Shown: positions 60,930 to 64,000 of the stretch, one piece after another | Position numbering within the stretch: the first letter of the stretch is position 1 | Layout of the letters: each line of letters begins with the position of its first letter | DNA from: Aurantibrevibacter litoralis | GTDB lineage: Bacteria > Bacteroidota > Bacteroidia > Flavobacteriales > Flavobacteriaceae | Reading direction: 5' to 3' | DNA: 64,000 nucleotides | Assembly: GCF_034651555.1 (NCBI RefSeq) | Contig: NZ_JAYEEQ010000003.1 | Coordinates: 211,274 to 275,273, forward strand | Position numbers and translations under genes: made by a program | The notes under the pieces: model-generated | The model's database searches: none | The model's input: only the letters and a program-made list of their open reading frames with translations | Told to the model about the DNA's origin: nothing

Positions 60930-61082
60930 GTGAAGAATTTTGATGTAATCCTTATTGGAGGTGGACTTGCCGGACTCACAGCATCCATACATTTGCGTAA
61001 AAATGGACTTCGTGTACTCGTTATAGAGCAGCGACACTATCCGCATCATAAAGTTTGCGGAGAGTATAGTGTTTTTAGATAG
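60930..61082 (+). pseudogene. Truncated FAD-dependent oxidoreductase (geranylgeranyl reductase type)
   Basis: GTG at 60930 opens 50 codons: VKNFDVILIGGGLAGLTASI, HLRKNGLRVLVIEQRHYPHH, KVCGEYSVFR, then TAG. The GxGxxG Rossmann motif, the ExR region and the family's KVCGEYV-type motif are recognisable. Full-length flavobacterial homologues run to about 370-400 residues. After GEY the sequence leaves the family and stops four codons later, so the gene is cut. The remaining 61083-61330 stretch is AT-rich and shows no trace of the missing part. Confidence 0.72.
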
Positions 61083-61330
61083 ACGAACTAAATTGATACG
61101 CCTACTATTGCAAGGTCTAAATCCTATGCTTAAATCTAGCCCCTACATACTTAAAACTACGCTGTAGCTAACCTAATAAGAGTAGTTTTGGCAGCTGTAG
61201 ATAAATAATTGAAAGCATTAAATTAAAGCATTCTTTAAAAACAGATAATTGACTTTTGTTTGATTTATGTTATTTCTACTTAAAAAATATTTAAGTAAGT
61301 CTGTATTTTAGCGACCAATTAAAGAAAAAA

Positions 61331-61759
61331 ATGAAAGTAAATATTATTCTTATAGCCTTTTTAAGCAGTGTTTCACTAACCCAAGCGCAAACTATTTTCG
61401 GTAAATGGAACACTATTGACGACGAAACTGGAAAAATCGAATCCGTTGTAGAAATCTACGAAAATAACGGAAAAGCCCATGCAAAGATTATTGATATTCT
61501 AAATAAAGAGGATAGAGATAGGTTATGTGATAAATGCACAGGTGTTCATAAAAACGCCCCAATTTTAGGGATGGTTCTTGTTAGTGATTTAGAGCAAGAT
61601 GGTGACGAATGGAGTGGAGGAAAAATATTAGACCCTAAAAGCGGGAAATATTATAAATGCTATCTTAAACTTGAGGACAATAACAAATTGAAATTACGCG
61701 GTTACATAGGTATTTCTATCATAGGAAGAACAGAATATTGGTATAGAGTTAAAAGTTAA
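61331..61759 (+). CDS. Exported DUF2147 protein
   Basis: 142 residues with a signal peptide (VNIILIAFLSSVSLTQAQ, cut near QAQTIFG). The mature part is the DUF2147 beta-barrel: IFGKWNTIDDETGKIESVVEIYENNGKAHAKI read in short blocks, WSGGKILDPKSGKYYKCYL, LKLRGYIGISIIGRTEYWYRV. Some DUF2147 members bind lipids. It is periplasmic. Base composition is more AT-rich than upstream genes. It is the first intact gene after the truncated oxidoreductase. Confidence 0.82.
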   Translation: MKVNIILIAFLSSVSLTQAQTIFGKWNTIDDETGKIESVVEIYENNGKAHAKIIDILNKEDRDRLCDKCTGVHKNAPILGMVLVSDLEQDGDEWSGGKILDPKSGKYYKCYLKLEDNNKLKLRGYIGISIIGRTEYWYRVKS

Positions 61760-61958
61760 AAATTAAAAATAAATTTAGCATTAACACGTCACTTTGTTGT
61801 ATTCTAAAATTTTTATGGTGTTTAGTATAGCAAAAATAGTAAGACAACAAGTTCTCTTAGTCGAAAATGTTATCATAAATATGAAAGTAGCAGTAAAAGG
61901 AGGTAACTTAAAATAGGTTATTCTAATAGAAAACAAAACCAGTTCACTATAAAATGCT

Positions 61959-63122
61959 ATGCTAGAAACTATTGCTTATATCTTGGCCATTTTTGCCCTA
62001 ATTTTTGGTCCAGCAGGTTTATATATGTCTTTAATAGAAGCCTTCCCTATAAAATGGGTGTATTACCACTACAAAATTAAAAAACCTATAAATTGGGCTA
62101 TAGTACTGTTGGTACTTTTAGTAGCTGTTTTTATAACTGTTCAAAATAGAAAGTTCGAGATTTGGACTTTTATTCCTTGGTTCATAAGTATTGTTGGACT
62201 ACTATTAGCCTATAAAGCCCATCAATCCCAATTATTCAAAGAAATAGACTTTCCCCCAATGGCAGTTGATATAGCTAAATTGCCTATAGAAGATCAGATG
62301 CAAATGGCAGTAGTAGAATATGGGGGTATTACCAAATGTTACCCCCTAAATTACGTAAAAACACATCATATTGTAAATGATAAATTCAGTGACAAAATAG
62401 TATCTCTAACATTTTGTGCACATTGCAATGGTTTTATACCCTTTGATGTTACAGCTATTGGACCATTATTTGCAGGCTCAATGAAAGGTGGTAATTTAAT
62501 TGTGGCTGATAAAAAAACTGCTACCTTTTTTCAGCAAGCTACCTTTAAATCTATTGCAGGAAAATTACACCCAGCGGAATTAACTATGATCCCATATCAA
62601 ATAATTCCTTGGAGGGAGGTGAAAATTTTGGCTCCTCAGCCTATGGTTGTACAAGTTACTAAAAAGGACCTAAAAGATTTTGAGATTCTTATTAAAGGGG
62701 TTTGGAAAAAAATTCAAAAAACGGAATTTACCCTAGGGATTTCGAAAAAAAATAGAAATAAAGAGTTTCCTGCAAGAACTAGGGTCATTGGACTTTTAGA
62801 TCCTTTTTTTGAGAAAAAAGTAGCCTATATAAAGGATGAACTAATTAAAAAAAAGATAGTTCAAAATGATACAATGCATTTTGTGTTAATAGTTATTGAA
62901 GACACTGTAATAGGATTCAAATCTACTTTGAATACTGCTGAATTGAATTTAAAACTTTATGGCAATATAATAAGGGATGAGATTTCTAAAACCGAATGGA
63001 ACCTTCAAGGCAAACATCTTAATGGTAAAATTAATAAAAACCTTGAATATCTAAGTTTATCTGATGAGTTTTGGTTTTCATGGAAAAAATTTAATCCCAA
63101 CAGTGAATTGATAAGATTGTAA
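61959..63122 (+). CDS. DUF3179 domain protein with N-terminal membrane helices
   Basis: 387 residues. Four N-terminal hydrophobic segments (about residues 5-27, 47-62, 70-88 and beyond) precede a DUF3179 domain from about residue 120: YGGITKCYPLNYVKTHHIVNDK, LTFCAHCNGFIPFD (Cys-His-Cys), FAGSMKGGNLIVAD, FKSIAGKLHPAEL, and PWREVKILAPQPMVV. The usual DUF3179 CxLC motif reads CAHC here. A role in redox or copper handling is only suspected. Composition is AT-rich like the DUF2147 gene beside it. Confidence 0.75.
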   Translation: MLETIAYILAIFALIFGPAGLYMSLIEAFPIKWVYYHYKIKKPINWAIVLLVLLVAVFITVQNRKFEIWTFIPWFISIVGLLLAYKAHQSQLFKEIDFPPMAVDIAKLPIEDQMQMAVVEYGGITKCYPLNYVKTHHIVNDKFSDKIVSLTFCAHCNGFIPFDVTAIGPLFAGSMKGGNLIVADKKTATFFQQATFKSIAGKLHPAELTMIPYQIIPWREVKILAPQPMVVQVTKKDLKDFEILIKGVWKKIQKTEFTLGISKKNRNKEFPARTRVIGLLDPFFEKKVAYIKDELIKKKIVQNDTMHFVLIVIEDTVIGFKSTLNTAELNLKLYGNIIRDEISKTEWNLQGKHLNGKINKNLEYLSLSDEFWFSWKKFNPNSELIRL

Positions 63123-63880
63123 AAGTCCTAATTTTAAAAATTTAAAAGACAATTGTTAAGCCTATTTGTTCTTCATAAAATATAAGCAGCGATTTGGATC
63201 ATACTTTATTCCTTACACTAATTCCAAATATTTTTGGTTGGAGTTAGGGTTATTCAAAAGAAGCCAGACAACGCTATACAAGAAACATTAAATACTGTTG
63301 TTTACCTCAGCTAATTTAGTCAGGATATATTCCAAAAAGCGACCAATGTATTAATGAGAATAATGTGTAAAAAATGCAATATTAATGATGCTTTAGAGCT
63401 GGGTTTTTGTACTGTACCGACAAGAATTAACGGAGAACGCTAAGGATTCTAGTTTTCGTTTTAAGGTGAAAAATTTTAGACTTTACGTAAATGGCCATTT
63501 TTTGGAGGTAATTTTAAAAGTTAGAATTAATAATGATGACTTTAGACTGAATTATTTTTTTGTTGAGAGTAAGGTGAATTCTTTGAGTACTTTAAAAACC
63601 ACTAGTTAGTCATTTGCCACAAGAAGATTATTTCAATATTCATAACTTGAAACTATAAAATTTGGTTGCTTTAGAATTATTGGATTTCTGCAAAGTGTTA
63701 TATCTAAAAGGGTAAAATAACGAATCAAAATAGTTCTAAAAGTATTTCAATTAAATTCAATAAAATAAATAATTTGCGATGATAAAATATGAGGTTTATA
63801 ATTACCCCCATCCTTAGGACAATAAATCTTTAAAAATAAGTTTTATGATGGTGTTGAAAGAGGGGGGTCCGGGGGGAGAC
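63123..63880. other. AT-rich region without clear genes
   Basis: About 760 bases. A plus-strand open frame from about 63397 to 63609 encodes a basic, low-complexity peptide (KNFRLYVNGHFLEVILKV, INNDDFRLNYFFVESKV) of no recognised family and no good start. It may be a gene remnant. Otherwise I see no RNA gene or repeat. A G/C-rich dyad (GGGGGGTCC / GGGGGG) near 63862-63878 precedes the partial gene at the edge. Confidence 0.35.
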
Positions 63881-64000
63881 TCATAACCTGCCCGATTTGT
63901 TGAAAACCCTTTTTGTCTCTTTGGTACCATCATGCGACTTGTTTCTTGCTCTGTTGATAAATTGTTGAAGGGGTTTCTTCCCCAAGGCTTTGATGCCTGC
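63881..64000 (-). CDS. C-terminal end of an unrecognised basic protein (partial)
   Basis: The minus-strand frame entering from the right edge runs in phase to TGA at 63881-63883, giving 39 residues: AGIKALGKKPLQQFINRARN then KSHDGTKETKRVFNKSGRL. It is very Lys/Arg-rich, which fits a nucleic-acid-binding protein such as a transposase tail, but no family can be named from this fragment. The GC content is higher than in the AT-rich stretch beside it, which may mean a different origin. Confidence 0.4.
   Translation of the reverse strand, partial: AGIKALGKKPLQQFINRARNKSHDGTKETKRVFNKSGRL

Noticed and set aside
1..64000. CRISPR array, tRNA, rRNA or complete insertion sequence
   Set aside because: No regularly spaced repeats, no convincing tRNA cloverleaf or conserved rRNA stretch, and no full transposase were seen; a covariance-model scan would be decisive.

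Overview
The window is a stretch of chromosome from a member of the Bacteroidota, almost certainly family Flavobacteriaceae. The evidence is the set of typical families (DUF4382 and DUF4174 proteins, a TlpA-like protein with an N-terminal DUF4369, flavobacterial alanine dehydrogenase, a fused E1 alpha/beta 2-oxoacid dehydrogenase, OmpA lipoproteins with glycine zippers), the many lipoboxes with a serine or other small residue before Cys, the low-to-moderate GC content, and repeated matches to the Bacteroidota promoter TTG-N19-21-TAnnTTTG just upstream of genes. I see no rRNA, tRNA, CRISPR array or complete insertion sequence.

Layout. 1-6.4 kb: the end of an MscS-like channel, an EamA transporter, two DEAD-box-type RNA helicases in tandem, a DUF1080 lipoprotein, a J-domain/KTSC protein and an RluE-type pseudouridine synthase. 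6.6-11.7 kb: cell-envelope and export proteins, two paralogous sugar-phosphate-isomerase-like TIM barrels and a dienelactone hydrolase. 11.9-17.7 kb: a conserved core block of ychF, parE and parC. 17.7-26.8 kb: a sterol desaturase, an XRE regulator, an M14 peptidase, an Lrp regulator, DinB, aroB, proline dehydrogenase and alanine dehydrogenase. 27-28.6 kb: a 45-residue gene too short for ordinary gene calling and a roughly 300 bp element with terminal inverted repeats. 28.6-46.2 kb: GH18, gamma-glutamyltransferase, phosphohexomutase, lipid and membrane enzymes, a rhomboid protease, a thioredoxin-fold protein, a very large FAD/Fe-S oxidase, a metallophosphoesterase with damaged metal motifs, aroC and a dicarboxylate symporter. 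46.3-47.5 kb: an AT-rich two-gene module ending in a PIN-domain protein. 47.7-60.8 kb: a QEGLA metalloprotease-like protein, MutS2, uracil-DNA glycosylase, an operon of DUF1835, nucleoside phosphorylase and a cytoplasmic binding-protein-like gene, a SUI1 factor with a 2OG-type oxygenase, fused E1, a lipocalin and an OmpA lipoprotein. 60.9-64 kb: a truncated FAD oxidoreductase followed by an AT-rich tail with DUF2147, DUF3179 and a partial gene at the edge.

Most of the window is housekeeping or ordinary flavobacterial envelope biology with short operons. The least ordinary items are the intact but motif-damaged phosphoesterase (42.7-43.6 kb), the PIN module with its own consensus promoter (46.3-47.5 kb), the 45-residue gene with promoter and terminator (27.6-27.8 kb), the inverted-repeat element with two relatives elsewhere in the window, and the nucleoside phosphorylase/binding-protein operon (53.2-56.1 kb). 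All functions are inferred from sequence reading alone; no database search was run.
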